Positions 23,890 through 31,121 of a stretch of 33,077 nucleotides of DNA are shown here, piece by piece; within the stretch, counting starts at the first letter, position 1, and each line of letters starts with the position of its first letter. A model generated the notes under the pieces. The model saw only the letters and a list, made by a program, of their open reading frames with translations, searched no databases and was not told where the DNA came from. The translations under genes were made by a program, and so were the position numbers. Source of the DNA: a virus; the IMG/VR virus record IMGVR_UViG_3300032892_000336, positions 1 to 33,077 of that record. One strand, given 5' to 3'.

Positions 23890-25136
23890 GCGGAAACCCG
23901 CTCAGCCTTGAGCTCATCAAAACCGCGGCCGCTGCCGGCGAGCGTCGCTGCCATGCTCGTATAGTGCCGCCACCGCTCAATGACGACATCGCAATAACGT
24001 GGATCGATTTCTATCGCGAGGCAAGCGCGGCCAATGGTTTCGGCCGCGATCACGGTCGAGCCGGAACCGGCGAACGGCTCGTAGACGACATCGCCCTTCG
24101 CGCTGTTGTTCATGATAGGCCGGCGCATGCACTCGACCGGCTTCTGTGTGCCGTGGACAGTCGATTCGTCTTCTTCGGTTCGGGCGCCGATGGTCCAGAG
24201 AGTTGTCCGGTCCCGCGCTCCTTGCCAGTGCGCATCAGAATCCTTGCGCACCGCGTAGAAGCAGGGCTCGTGCTGCCAATGGTAGTCGCCGCGGCCCAAC
24301 ACGAGACGCGGCTTGGCCCAGATGATCTGCGCTCGAATCTTGAACCCGCATGCCTCCAGGCTCTCCGCAACGATGCGCGATCGAACACCCGAGTGCCACA
24401 CGTATGCGGCGTCGCCGGGGAACAGGGCCCACGCCTCGCGCCAGTCGGCGCGGTCGTCATTGCTGACCTTGCCGGTGCGGGCGGTGACGGAGACGCCCGC
24501 CTCGTTGCGCCAGTTTGGATCGTAGTCGACGCCATAGGGCGGATCGGTGACCATCAGGTGCGGACGAGCGCCATCGAGAAGCCGCTCGACGTCGATCGCC
24601 TGCGTCGCGTCACCGCAGAGCAAGCGATGCGAGCCGAGAACCCAAACGTCTCCGGGCCGTGTCACGGCCTGTGCGGGAGGCTCCGGGGCTTTGTTCTCGT
24701 CCTCGGAAGACGCCTGTCCATCAAGGCCATCAAGCAGCCGATCGAGCTCGTCCTCTCCGAAACCGAGCAATTCGAGATCGACGCCATCTTCCTTCAATCG
24801 GCCCAGTTCGGCAGCGAGCAGCGCCTCGTCCCAGCCGGCATTGAGAGCGATGCGATTGTCGGCAAGGCGGAAGGCTCGAGCCTGCGCGTCAGTTAAATGA
24901 CCGAGCCGAATGACCGGCACGTCCGAAAGCCCGAGGCGTTTTGCCGCGATCAGTCGACCGTGGCCGGCAATCAAGACGCCGCGCTCGTCGACGAGACACG
25001 GCACGTTGAATCCGAACTCTGCAATCGAACCGGCGATCTGGGCGAGCTGTTCGTCGGGGTGGGTCCGCGCGTTCGCCACGTAGGGCAGAAGCCGCTCGAT
25101 CGGCCACTGCTCGACCTGAAGATCGTCAGGCGGCAT
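23886..25136 (-). CDS. ParB-domain DNA methyltransferase (416 aa), second of pair
   Basis: A fusion of an N-terminal ParB/Srx-like domain and a C-terminal DNA methyltransferase of the amino type. Residues about 10-115 contain VANARTHPDEQLAQIAGSI and GVLIAGHGRLIAA (GHGR 58-61), the ParB nuclease-type loop. DPPY at 198-201 is the catalytic motif IV, and EPFAGSGST at 353-361 is motif I with SAM-binding sequence. The order IV-then-I with a long gap fits the beta class of N6-adenine or N4-cytosine enzymes. The product modifies DNA using SAM. The target site cannot be read from sequence. It overlaps the upstream paralogue by 11 bases. Phage protection from host restriction or regulation is likely. 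Confidence 0.85.
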   Translation of the reverse strand: MPPDDLQVEQWPIERLLPYVANARTHPDEQLAQIAGSIAEFGFNVPCLVDERGVLIAGHGRLIAAKRLGLSDVPVIRLGHLTDAQARAFRLADNRIALNAGWDEALLAAELGRLKEDGVDLELLGFGEDELDRLLDGLDGQASSEDENKAPEPPAQAVTRPGDVWVLGSHRLLCGDATQAIDVERLLDGARPHLMVTDPPYGVDYDPNWRNEAGVSVTARTGKVSNDDRADWREAWALFPGDAAYVWHSGVRSRIVAESLEACGFKIRAQIIWAKPRLVLGRGDYHWQHEPCFYAVRKDSDAHWQGARDRTTLWTIGARTEEDESTVHGTQKPVECMRRPIMNNSAKGDVVYEPFAGSGSTVIAAETIGRACLAIEIDPRYCDVVIERWRHYTSMAATLAGSGRGFDELKAERVSA

Positions 25137-26511
25137 TGGCTATTTCGATCCCACGCCCAGCAGCAATCGCTTCGAACGCACGTCCGTTATCCGCGAGCAA
25201 GACAGGCTGATCCGGGAATAGTTTGCGCCAACGCAAGACGGCGACGTCGACATATTCCGGGGCCAATTCGATCGCCCTGACCAGCCGACCGGTGCGCTCG
25301 CCCGCAATGAGACTCGTTCCCGATCCGGCGAAAGGTTCGTAGACGACCTCGCCCTGGTCGCTGTAGGCGCGCATCACGAAGTCAGGCAGCGCTACCGGGA
25401 ACACCGCCGGGTGCTCGGTCTCGATGCCGCGCGCTTTATGCCGCGTGATGCGGATCACGCTGTCCGGAATGCGGGTTTCCTGCACGCCCTGGCCCGCATG
25501 GCTCCATTCCCCGACATGGCCGTCGCGGCTGCGCATGCCGCCATGCGTGTCGTTGATGTGCCCCGCCCATTTGCAAGGCACGATCTTGTTCGGCTTGCGC
25601 GCAACGCGATTGAAGTGGAACAGAAGCTCGAAAGCCGGCGCCAGGCGGCCGTTCCAGTCGCCAGGCAATCCGGGGCCTTGGTCCCACGAGTAAAGCCCGA
25701 AGCGGCGCCAGCCTTGCTCGCGCATCCATTCGAGCCAGCCGTGCCAATAGGGCTGCCATTCGTTGTCCCGGTGGATCAGACCGAGATTGACCAGAACCTG
25801 TGCCTCGTTGGTGACCGGGAGGCCAGCGAACGCGCCCTGCATGAGCGCGTTCCAATCGCCGACGCCGCCGGTCGTGTAGTCACGCTGGTTGCCATAGGGC
25901 GGCGACGTGAACACGAGCGTTGCGCGCTCGCCATCCATCACGCGCGCGACCGCCGCGTCGGCGCTGCTGCCGCAGTGAAGACGGTGGCGACCGATCAGCC
26001 AGAGATCGCCAAGTCGCGTTACCGGTTCGCGTGGTGGAGAGGGCGTCTCGTCAGCGGAGTCGTCGCCACCGTCATCGACCTCCGCCTCGCTGTCGAGCGG
26101 CGCCATGAGCGCATCAAGCTCGGCGTCCGAGAAGCCCGTTAGCGCGAGGTCGAAACCCTCGCCGTTCAGCGCATGCAGTTCGGCCGCGAGCAATTCCTCG
26201 TTCCAGCCAGCGTTGAGCGCGAGCTTGTTGTCAGCAATCACGTAGGCGCGCCGCTGCGCGGGGGTCAGGTGGCCGAGCACCACGACCGGCACCGCGTCGA
26301 GGCCGAGCCGCCGCGCCGCCAGCAGTCGGCCATGGCCGGCGACCACCACGCCCTCGGCGTCGACCAGAATCGGATTGGTCCAGCCGAACTCGACGATCGA
26401 GGCCGCGATCTGCGCGATCTGATCGTCCGCGTGGGTACGGGCATTGCGCGCATACGGGACTAGGCGGTCGAGCGGCCAGTGCTCGACCGTGTCGGGAAGT
26501 CGGGGCGTCAT
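25126..26511 (-). CDS. ParB-domain DNA methyltransferase (461 aa), first of pair
   Basis: Also ParB-like at residues 10-110 (VPYARNARTHADDQIAQIAASI and GVVVAGHGRLLAA; GHGR 59-62) plus a SAM-dependent methyltransferase domain with TSPPY (202-206) as motif IV and EPFAGSGTS (392-400) as motif I. TSPPY is more common in N4-cytosine enzymes than DPPY, so the two paralogues could have different base or site specificities. A linker at about 140-165 (acidic) differs from that of the second copy. It lies upstream of it, overlapping by 11 bases. No restriction endonuclease gene adjoins, so these are orphan, phage-type enzymes. Confidence 0.85.
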   Translation of the reverse strand: MTPRLPDTVEHWPLDRLVPYARNARTHADDQIAQIAASIVEFGWTNPILVDAEGVVVAGHGRLLAARRLGLDAVPVVVLGHLTPAQRRAYVIADNKLALNAGWNEELLAAELHALNGEGFDLALTGFSDAELDALMAPLDSEAEVDDGGDDSADETPSPPREPVTRLGDLWLIGRHRLHCGSSADAAVARVMDGERATLVFTSPPYGNQRDYTTGGVGDWNALMQGAFAGLPVTNEAQVLVNLGLIHRDNEWQPYWHGWLEWMREQGWRRFGLYSWDQGPGLPGDWNGRLAPAFELLFHFNRVARKPNKIVPCKWAGHINDTHGGMRSRDGHVGEWSHAGQGVQETRIPDSVIRITRHKARGIETEHPAVFPVALPDFVMRAYSDQGEVVYEPFAGSGTSLIAGERTGRLVRAIELAPEYVDVAVLRWRKLFPDQPVLLADNGRAFEAIAAGRGIEIANAA

Positions 26512-26861
26512 GTGGTTCGTGCTGGGCGCAGTACCGCGGCGGGGTGGTAACCCGGCTTGCGCCCGTTACCAGGCGGCGGTTACCAGGGGCCGCGCCGAAA
26601 ATGCGAGCCGTTGCGGCCCTTTAGGGCACAGGGGCGCCAACGTCGCGTGGTAACCGGTAACTCAGATTTTAGCGCTGGCGGTAGCGAAGTTTCGGGGCTT
26701 TGCCCCCCGCATAGGATCTGCGCCAGGAAGGACCCACGAATGCGGCGCTTGCGGCCGTGACTCGGAGCGTCGAAGCGAATCGGTTATACGGATGGCTCGG
26801 GTACGCCTAGGGCTACGACGTAGAGGGGAGGTGTGACGCCACAAAATGAGGAGTTGCTTCT
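26512..26861. other. 350-base non-coding region between divergent genes
   Basis: This region lies between the starts of the leftward methyltransferase operon and the rightward GIY-YIG-like gene. It contains five copies of GGTAAC/GTTACC (see the repeat entry) in the half next to the methyltransferases. A GC-rich hairpin GGGGC-TTT-GCCCC is at 26694-26706, without a T tract. A good ribosome site GAGGAG is at 26847-26852 before ATG 26862. I see no convincing promoter pair. No open frame with coding character was seen. Confidence 0.5.
26546..26661. repeat. Cluster of five GGTAAC / GTTACC boxes
   Basis: Copies are at 26546-26552 (GGTAACC), 26565-26570 (GTTACC), 26578-26584 (GGTTACC), 26649-26655 (GGTAACC) and 26656-26661 (GGTAAC). 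The first two form an inverted pair with a 12-13-base loop, the second and third are a direct repeat (GTTACCAGG twice, period 14), and the last two are adjacent direct copies. Five copies of a 6-mer in 116 bases is far above chance expectation in this GC-rich sequence. Likely a protein-binding array (operator or iteron). Confidence 0.55.
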
Positions 26862-27215
26862 ATGACTACAATTGCTTGGATTAAGTCGACGACGGGCACG
26901 TGGTTACCTCTTGAGACCGTCGATCTCTCGAACGTGTCGGCGGTTGGTGTTTACGTGATCTGGCATGAAGGACAGCCCAGCCGCGTCGTTCGCATCGGTC
27001 AGGGTGATATTGCTGACCGACTTCGATCCCATCGAACCGATTCGCAAATCCTGAAATTCAAGAACTTGGGGACGCTGCGCGTCACATGGGCAGCGGTATC
27101 GCCACTGCTTCTGGATGGTGTCGAGCGCTATCTTGCGGATCAGTGGCGCCCACTAGTCGGAGACGCGTTCCCGAGCGCAATCCCGGTTCCGGTGAACTCG
27201 CCGTTTGCTGCGTAG
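26862..27215 (+). CDS. Small GIY-YIG-like protein (117 aa)
   Basis: GVYVI at 29-33 and VRIGQG at 43-48 correspond to the GIY and YIG strands, followed by R53 in IADRLRSH and by E88 in DGVERYLAD. These are the positions of the catalytic Arg and Glu of the family. No extra DNA-binding domain is present, so it is a minimal stand-alone module. The Tyr of YIG is replaced by Val/Arg-Ile, so nuclease activity is uncertain. A good ribosome site precedes ATG 26862. It runs against the leftward genes: its last 134 bases overlap the 97-residue minus-strand gene. A phage or host-defence nuclease is possible, but function is unknown. Confidence 0.6.
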   Translation: MTTIAWIKSTTGTWLPLETVDLSNVSAVGVYVIWHEGQPSRVVRIGQGDIADRLRSHRTDSQILKFKNLGTLRVTWAAVSPLLLDGVERYLADQWRPLVGDAFPSAIPVPVNSPFAA

Positions 27216-27375
27216 TCACCTCCATTCCTGAAAGAATGGTGTCCAGCGTTTCGCGCAGCTTCATGTATTGGAACCATGCCCACGGCGGTTCCTGCCCGGT
27301 GGCAATTTTCCTGTCCGCCCAGTCACGTACCTGCTGCAGCTCTTCACGCGTCATTCTGCCATTCTGCGCCATCAT
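27082..27375 (-). CDS. Conserved small phage protein (up to 97 aa), unknown
   Basis: The N-terminal half (MTREELQQVRDWADRKIATGQ then EPPWAWFQYMKLRETLDTILSG) is helical and has a 'PPWAW-x-Q-Y-M-K-L-R' motif that I recognise as common in small proteins from alphaproteobacterial phages. The C-terminal half is low-complexity and overlaps the GIY-YIG-like gene on the other strand, so the actual end may be variable. It overlaps the preceding small gene by 4 bases (ATGA), suggesting coupling. Function unknown. Confidence 0.6.
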   Translation of the reverse strand: MMAQNGRMTREELQQVRDWADRKIATGQEPPWAWFQYMKLRETLDTILSGMEVTTQQTASSPEPGLRSGTRLRLVGATDPQDSARHHPEAVAIPLPM

Positions 27376-27605
27376 AGTTGACGAACGGTTGCAGATGGGA
27401 AAAGTTCCGCAACATCAGGCGTGAACGTGGGCTGGAAGCCAGCAACGAGGCGGGAAGGTTTTCCAAGATTTTGGGGGAGAGGCAGGGCCTCATCTTGCGC
27501 GCGTCTCGCGAGCCTACCAACGAAACTAGCCAATTCGGTGCGTTCTGTCTGAGCGAAAAGTGTCTGGCAGACATCTTTCGCTCCACTACGCTTGCACGGC
27601 TGCAC
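27372..27605 (-). CDS. Small hypothetical protein (77 aa), GTG start
   Basis: A weakly supported gene in the leftward early operon. The reading starts at GTG 27605, inside the end of the DUF6362-like gene (20-base overlap), and ends with TGA at 27372-27374, overlapping the next gene's ATG by 4 bases, which argues for a real cistron. The sequence (TERTELASFVGRLARRAQDEA, then Pro-rich tail) has no recognised domain or membrane segment. The alternative is that it is an incidental frame. Confidence 0.4.
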   Translation of the reverse strand: MQPCKRSGAKDVCQTLFAQTERTELASFVGRLARRAQDEALPLPQNLGKPSRLVAGFQPTFTPDVAELFPSATVRQL

Positions 27606-28032
27606 GCGTCCTCTCGATCAGTCGTCGCTTCGACAACTCCTTCGGCAATCGTTGACCGTTGAGCTTCCAGGTGACGACGCAGAGTGCGTAGAGCCAGTGT
27701 TCGTGTGCGGCAGCACGGGCAAGCCCGACCTTCCAGCAAACGGTCTTCCACCGCTCTCCCGACGCACGCAGCCAAACGATCCTCGCATCTGTCGGCTGAA
27801 GCCACTTGAGCCATTCGAGCGTCTCTTCCATCCTGCTGATCGCCTCGGCCGTCGGACGGCTGCGAGTCAATCGAGGCGGCTCTTGACCAACAAGATCAGC
27901 AAACTCGTAAAGGGCCTTCGGCCAGGTATTGAAATAACCCGGCACGCGCACGTCGGGCAGCCGCTTCATCACGTCGGCCGCTTCGACGAAACGCTCCTCC
28001 ACCATCGACTCGGTCCAGCGTGGTTCGGTCAT
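27586..28032 (-). CDS. DUF6362-like phage protein (148 aa)
   Basis: From ATG 28032 the protein starts MTEPRWTESMVEERFVEAADVMKRLPDVR and contains GYFNTWPKAL, RMEETLEWLKWLQPTDARIVWLRA and WKTVCWKVGLARAAAHEHWLYAL, with Trp-rich helix-turn-helix-like spacing. This is the DUF6362 pattern, widespread in alphaproteobacterial phages and often near primase genes. It may be a DNA-binding regulator. ATG overlaps the stop of the upstream gene by one base (TGATG). The role is not established. Confidence 0.7.
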   Translation of the reverse strand: MTEPRWTESMVEERFVEAADVMKRLPDVRVPGYFNTWPKALYEFADLVGQEPPRLTRSRPTAEAISRMEETLEWLKWLQPTDARIVWLRASGERWKTVCWKVGLARAAAHEHWLYALCVVTWKLNGQRLPKELSKRRLIERTRAAVQA

Positions 28033-28382
28033 CACCGGTCCTCCCGAGGCGTTCGGCCGTAGAGCCTTGATCCGAGCTGACGGACCAATTCGCGCTCGGG
28101 CCACGTGAGCCGCTGATCGTCCGCGCTGATCACGCGGATGCCCTGGTCGCGCCAGCCGTACCGCTTGATGGCTTCGGTCTCGTATGGGGGCGGATACTTG
28201 CGTCCGAGCATACGGTTGGCCGGCGCCGGACCGGGGCTGCGAGTGTCGGGTGTGACGGATGTGACGGGTTGTTTCGTTATGTCCCCACGCGCGTGCGCGC
28301 GCGCGCGCGTGACGTTGATATCGAAGTGATCCGTCACATCCGTCACAGGGTTGGTTTTGTTGGATTTCACCGGGTGCTCCAT
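28032..28382 (-). CDS. Small protein downstream of primase, carries the repeat array (116 aa)
   Basis: The N-terminal half is encoded by repeats and is low complexity (VTDVTDHF and VTRARAHARGD, then PVTSVTPDTRSP). The C-terminal half is more like a real domain (RKYPPPYETEAIKRYGWRDQGIRVISADDQRLTWPERELVRQLG, residues about 62-105), similar to small proteins beside primases in other phages. It lies 6 bases after the primase stop and overlaps the DUF6362-like gene. The DNA repeats may be the real function of the 5' half. Confidence 0.55.
   Translation of the reverse strand: MEHPVKSNKTNPVTDVTDHFDINVTRARAHARGDITKQPVTSVTPDTRSPGPAPANRMLGRKYPPPYETEAIKRYGWRDQGIRVISADDQRLTWPERELVRQLGSRLYGRTPREDR
28251..28347. 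repeat. 17-bp inverted repeat of TGTGACGG units around an alternating CG tract; candidate origin
   Basis: TGTGACGGATGTGACGG at 28251-28267 is repeated exactly as its reverse complement at 28331-28347. Each arm has two tandem TGTGACGG units (period 9). A further GTGACG is at 28309-28314. In between, 28286-28311 is 26 bases of strictly alternating purine and pyrimidine (mostly CG), which can form Z-DNA. Iteron-like repeats directly beside a primase-helicase gene, inside a coding region, recall the lambda O-gene origin and other phage origins. Confidence 0.5.
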
Positions 28383-28388
28383 GATCGG

Positions 28389-30698
28389 TTAAAGCTCCAT
28401 CTCGGTGGTGCCTGCGCTGCCCTCGCGTAGCCGCAGCCCTCGGAAGCCCCGCGCTCGACGATCCCGCCGCTGCTCGAAGCCCCGGCTCACGAGGTTCTCG
28501 GAGAGCCATTTGACCGAGGCGATGAACTCTCCGTTGGTTTCCGCCCACACCTTCCAGGCGGCAAAAAGGGCTGCGCTGGTCTCGGTCAGGTTGGGTCCGC
28601 GTTCGCACCTTTCGTCGAGCCATCGGCCGAGCGAGTCCTCGGCCTCGAAGTATTCCTCGGTCGCCGCTGCAACCGCGGCTGGCGGCTTGAGGCCGATGCG
28701 CTGCCACTCGCGGCATCCATCGACCGCCCAGGCCAGGATGCCGTCACGCTCGGCCAGCAGCTTTTCCGGCAGCTTCTGATCCCGCTGACTCGGCGGAATA
28801 GTCACGGTGAAGGGGATCAGGTGGAGCCGGCGCCGCATCGCCTCGTCGACGTTGCGAATGGCCGGCTTGTGGTTGCCCGCGATGATGAGCTTGAACTGCG
28901 GGATGAACTCAAAGAAGTCCTGCCGCATGAACCGGGCGGTGATCTTGTCGCCGCCGGTCAGCGTCTTGAGCTTGCTCTCCGCCCAGCGCCGCCCCTGCTC
29001 GGTCTCGGTGGCCGTGACGAGGCGCGCACCGCGCAATCCCGCCATGTCGGTCGGGTGCCGTTCGCCCATTGTCGCCATGAACATGTCCATGGGGGCGACG
29101 GTCGCGTAATCCCCGAGTATCCCGGAGACGGTCGTGACGAACACGGACTTGCCGTTGGCGCCCGTGCCATACAGAAAGAACAGCGCGTGCTCGCTGGTGA
29201 CGCCGGTGAGGCAGTAGCCCACGACGCGTTGAAGGTAGGCTTCGAGCTCGGCGTCGCCGCGTGTGACGGTGCCCAGGAAATCCTGCCAGGCCGGACATTC
29301 GCCGCGTGGCGTGGCGGTGGCGATCTTCGTGTTGGCGTCTGTCCGCCTGTGCGGAACGAGTATCCCCGTCCTGAGATCGACCATTCCTCCGAGCGTGTTG
29401 AGCGACCACAGATCGGCATCCCAGATGTCGGTCGAAGCGGCGTGGCTTCGATCGGCACGCGCCAGCCGCTCTATCGCCGCCACCGTGCCGGCGGATGCGA
29501 TCTTGGCGCGGAGCTTGGCATTGCTGCAGGCAGCAGCCGCATCTCGGCACACGATGCGGGCAAGGTCGTAGACCTTCAGCGTGTTTTCGCGTTGCCAGTG
29601 GGTGCCGGTCCAGACGAGCCATTGGCCCCAAGCGGCCACATAGTGCCAATCCTCGCCGTGGTGCCGCGTGAACTGGAGCGCGAGCGCATCCTCGGTGAAT
29701 TCCGCCGCGCCGCCGCCCGCCTTGTCTCTGCGCTCGCCGTCGCGCTGCCAGAGGCGCTTAGCCTCATGCCGAAGGCGGTCCATCGGCCACGGCGGAACGA
29801 TGCAGGCGTCGTTATAGGAGACGATCTCCTCCCATGCCTGCTCGCGAGAGACGTGCCCCTCGCCGCAGCGCCGAATCCAGTAGCCGATGACGCGGCTCAG
29901 GGCGTCGAAGCGCGTGATGCCGTCGATGCCTCCTTCATGGACTCGCTTCGCAAACAGCTTAGCGGTGGGTTCCTTGGTCGTACCGCCCGCCGGCGCTATA
30001 GGGACCGTGCCACCCGCGATGGCGGGCAGTGCCTCGACCTTCTCGGCGAGCTCGCTGAGATCGTATTCCACGGTTCGTTGGGCCCGGACGGTGACCAGAC
30101 GCTCGACGCCGCCCTTGCGATAGATCGAGCCTACGACCCGGATCGGTTGATGGGCGGAACCGAACGACGGATCGCCTCCAACCTTGGCCGCGATTAATGC
30201 CCGCAGCTTGCAGACCGCCGCCACGTCGGTGCCGAGGGCGGGCTCGGTGAGCTTCCAATAGAGGTGCAGCCGTTCTTGCCCCTCCTCTGTGGTCCCTCCC
30301 GAGATGACCTCGAGGGAGGGCGCCCCGAGATGCTCGGCAAGATGATCGCGCTTGGCCCGAACATCGCCGTGGTCGAGATCGACCAGCACGGTCTGCGTCG
30401 CGACCACGTCATCGGCCTTGGCCTTGCCCTGCCCGGACGTCGTGCCGGGGACCACATAAAGGGCAAGTCCGCTCGACGCCGCGCGCTGGGCCTCGCTCGT
30501 GATGCTACGCGCGAGATTCGCATCGGCTTGAAAAAATGGCGTGCGGGGGACCTGGCTGGCGTTTCCTTTTTCGGGGAACTCCCTGACCGCCACCCAGCCC
30601 TCGCAGTACTCAAACAAGACCTTCGAAAAGGTCTCGATCAGCGCGGCGTCGGGCGCAACCGGATTGGGGGCACCATCTCCCTCGATCATCACCGTCAT
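28389..30698 (-). CDS. Primase-helicase of the P4 / D5 type (769 aa)
   Basis: This is the replication initiator-primase-helicase. The N-terminal third resembles an archaeo-eukaryotic-type primase: VDLDHGD (106-112) holds the acidic pair, an R-L-H-L-Y-W motif (143-148) holds the His, and PIRVVGSIY is at 185-193. The C-terminal half is a superfamily 3 D5-like helicase: GTGANGKS (511-518) is Walker A, AGNHKP (607-612) is the sensor, and AMRRRLHLIPF (620-630) carries the Arg finger. The middle (about 340-490) is the D5_N region with WLVWTGTHW. The length fits phage P4-type proteins. It follows the helix-turn-helix gene by 15 bases and precedes the repeat-bearing gene. A Glu after Walker B was not pinned down. 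Confidence 0.85.
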   Translation of the reverse strand: MTVMIEGDGAPNPVAPDAALIETFSKVLFEYCEGWVAVREFPEKGNASQVPRTPFFQADANLARSITSEAQRAASSGLALYVVPGTTSGQGKAKADDVVATQTVLVDLDHGDVRAKRDHLAEHLGAPSLEVISGGTTEEGQERLHLYWKLTEPALGTDVAAVCKLRALIAAKVGGDPSFGSAHQPIRVVGSIYRKGGVERLVTVRAQRTVEYDLSELAEKVEALPAIAGGTVPIAPAGGTTKEPTAKLFAKRVHEGGIDGITRFDALSRVIGYWIRRCGEGHVSREQAWEEIVSYNDACIVPPWPMDRLRHEAKRLWQRDGERRDKAGGGAAEFTEDALALQFTRHHGEDWHYVAAWGQWLVWTGTHWQRENTLKVYDLARIVCRDAAAACSNAKLRAKIASAGTVAAIERLARADRSHAASTDIWDADLWSLNTLGGMVDLRTGILVPHRRTDANTKIATATPRGECPAWQDFLGTVTRGDAELEAYLQRVVGYCLTGVTSEHALFFLYGTGANGKSVFVTTVSGILGDYATVAPMDMFMATMGERHPTDMAGLRGARLVTATETEQGRRWAESKLKTLTGGDKITARFMRQDFFEFIPQFKLIIAGNHKPAIRNVDEAMRRRLHLIPFTVTIPPSQRDQKLPEKLLAERDGILAWAVDGCREWQRIGLKPPAAVAAATEEYFEAEDSLGRWLDERCERGPNLTETSAALFAAWKVWAETNGEFIASVKWLSENLVSRGFEQRRDRRARGFRGLRLREGSAGTTEMEL

Positions 30699-30713
30699 AG
30701 GAGGCCGCGAATT

Positions 30714-30971
30714 CTAGACGCGGCCGGAGACGGCAGAGACCTGGACAGCGCTCGCTGTGCTCGTGCGCACCTGTTGGGCTTCGTAGGCCTCGATGTCCTC
30801 TAAGCGATAAACAACGTGGCCGCCGATTTTGAGATACCGCGGGCCCTGTCCTAACCAGCGCCACCGCTCCAGCGTGCGCGGGCTGATGCTCCAGCGACGG
30901 GATAGGTCAATCTGATTGAGATGACGGATCAGCTTGCCCTCGCGGGCGTCGGCCTGGATGTGCTCGGGCAT
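30714..30971 (-). CDS. Small helix-turn-helix protein, AlpA / excisionase-like (85 aa)
   Basis: A HTH_17/MerR-type small DNA-binding protein: LSRRWSISPRTLERWRWLGQGPRYLKIGGHVVYRLEDIEAYEAQQ (residues about 23-67) has the 'S-x-R-T-L-x-R-W-R-x-x-G-x-G-P-x-Y-x-K' motif typical of excisionases and AlpA regulators. It is the first gene of the leftward early operon, with an AAGGAG about 7 bases before ATG 30971. It may control replication genes or excision, in analogy to P4 and its relatives. No integrase lies beside it in this window. Confidence 0.8.
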   Translation of the reverse strand: MPEHIQADAREGKLIRHLNQIDLSRRWSISPRTLERWRWLGQGPRYLKIGGHVVYRLEDIEAYEAQQVRTSTASAVQVSAVSGRV

Positions 30972-31049
30972 TGTCTCTCCTTGCGAAATGAGCGCGTCCG
31001 ATTCGGATACGGCACGCGCTGACTCTCGATTCCGCGAGGATTTTCTTCG

Positions 31050-31107
31050 GTGCGCCGCTCCAGTTATATGGACGAGGGCGAGAAAAGTTGTGACGCGTCA
31101 GGCGTCA
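31050..31107 (-). promoter_or_regulatory. Possible early operator-promoter region
   Basis: Upstream of the helix-turn-helix gene a perfect 10-bp palindrome TGACGCGTCA (31091-31100) is followed by a second half site GCGTCA (31102-31107). On the minus strand a TATAAC box is at about 31064-31069, with only a poor -35 18 bases before it. The arrangement (palindrome just upstream of a TATA-like box) suggests a repressor site. Confidence 0.3.
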
Positions 31108-31121
31108 AATCGCTCGTTAAA

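Noticed and set aside
26694-26706. GGGGC-TTT-GCCCC hairpin as a terminator
   Set aside because: No T tract on either side, and no gene ends next to it on either strand.
28286-28311. Alternating CG tract as a phase-variable microsatellite
   Set aside because: A 26-base tract could slip, but it includes interruptions (CGTG, CACG), and its place between the arms of an inverted repeat fits origin architecture better.
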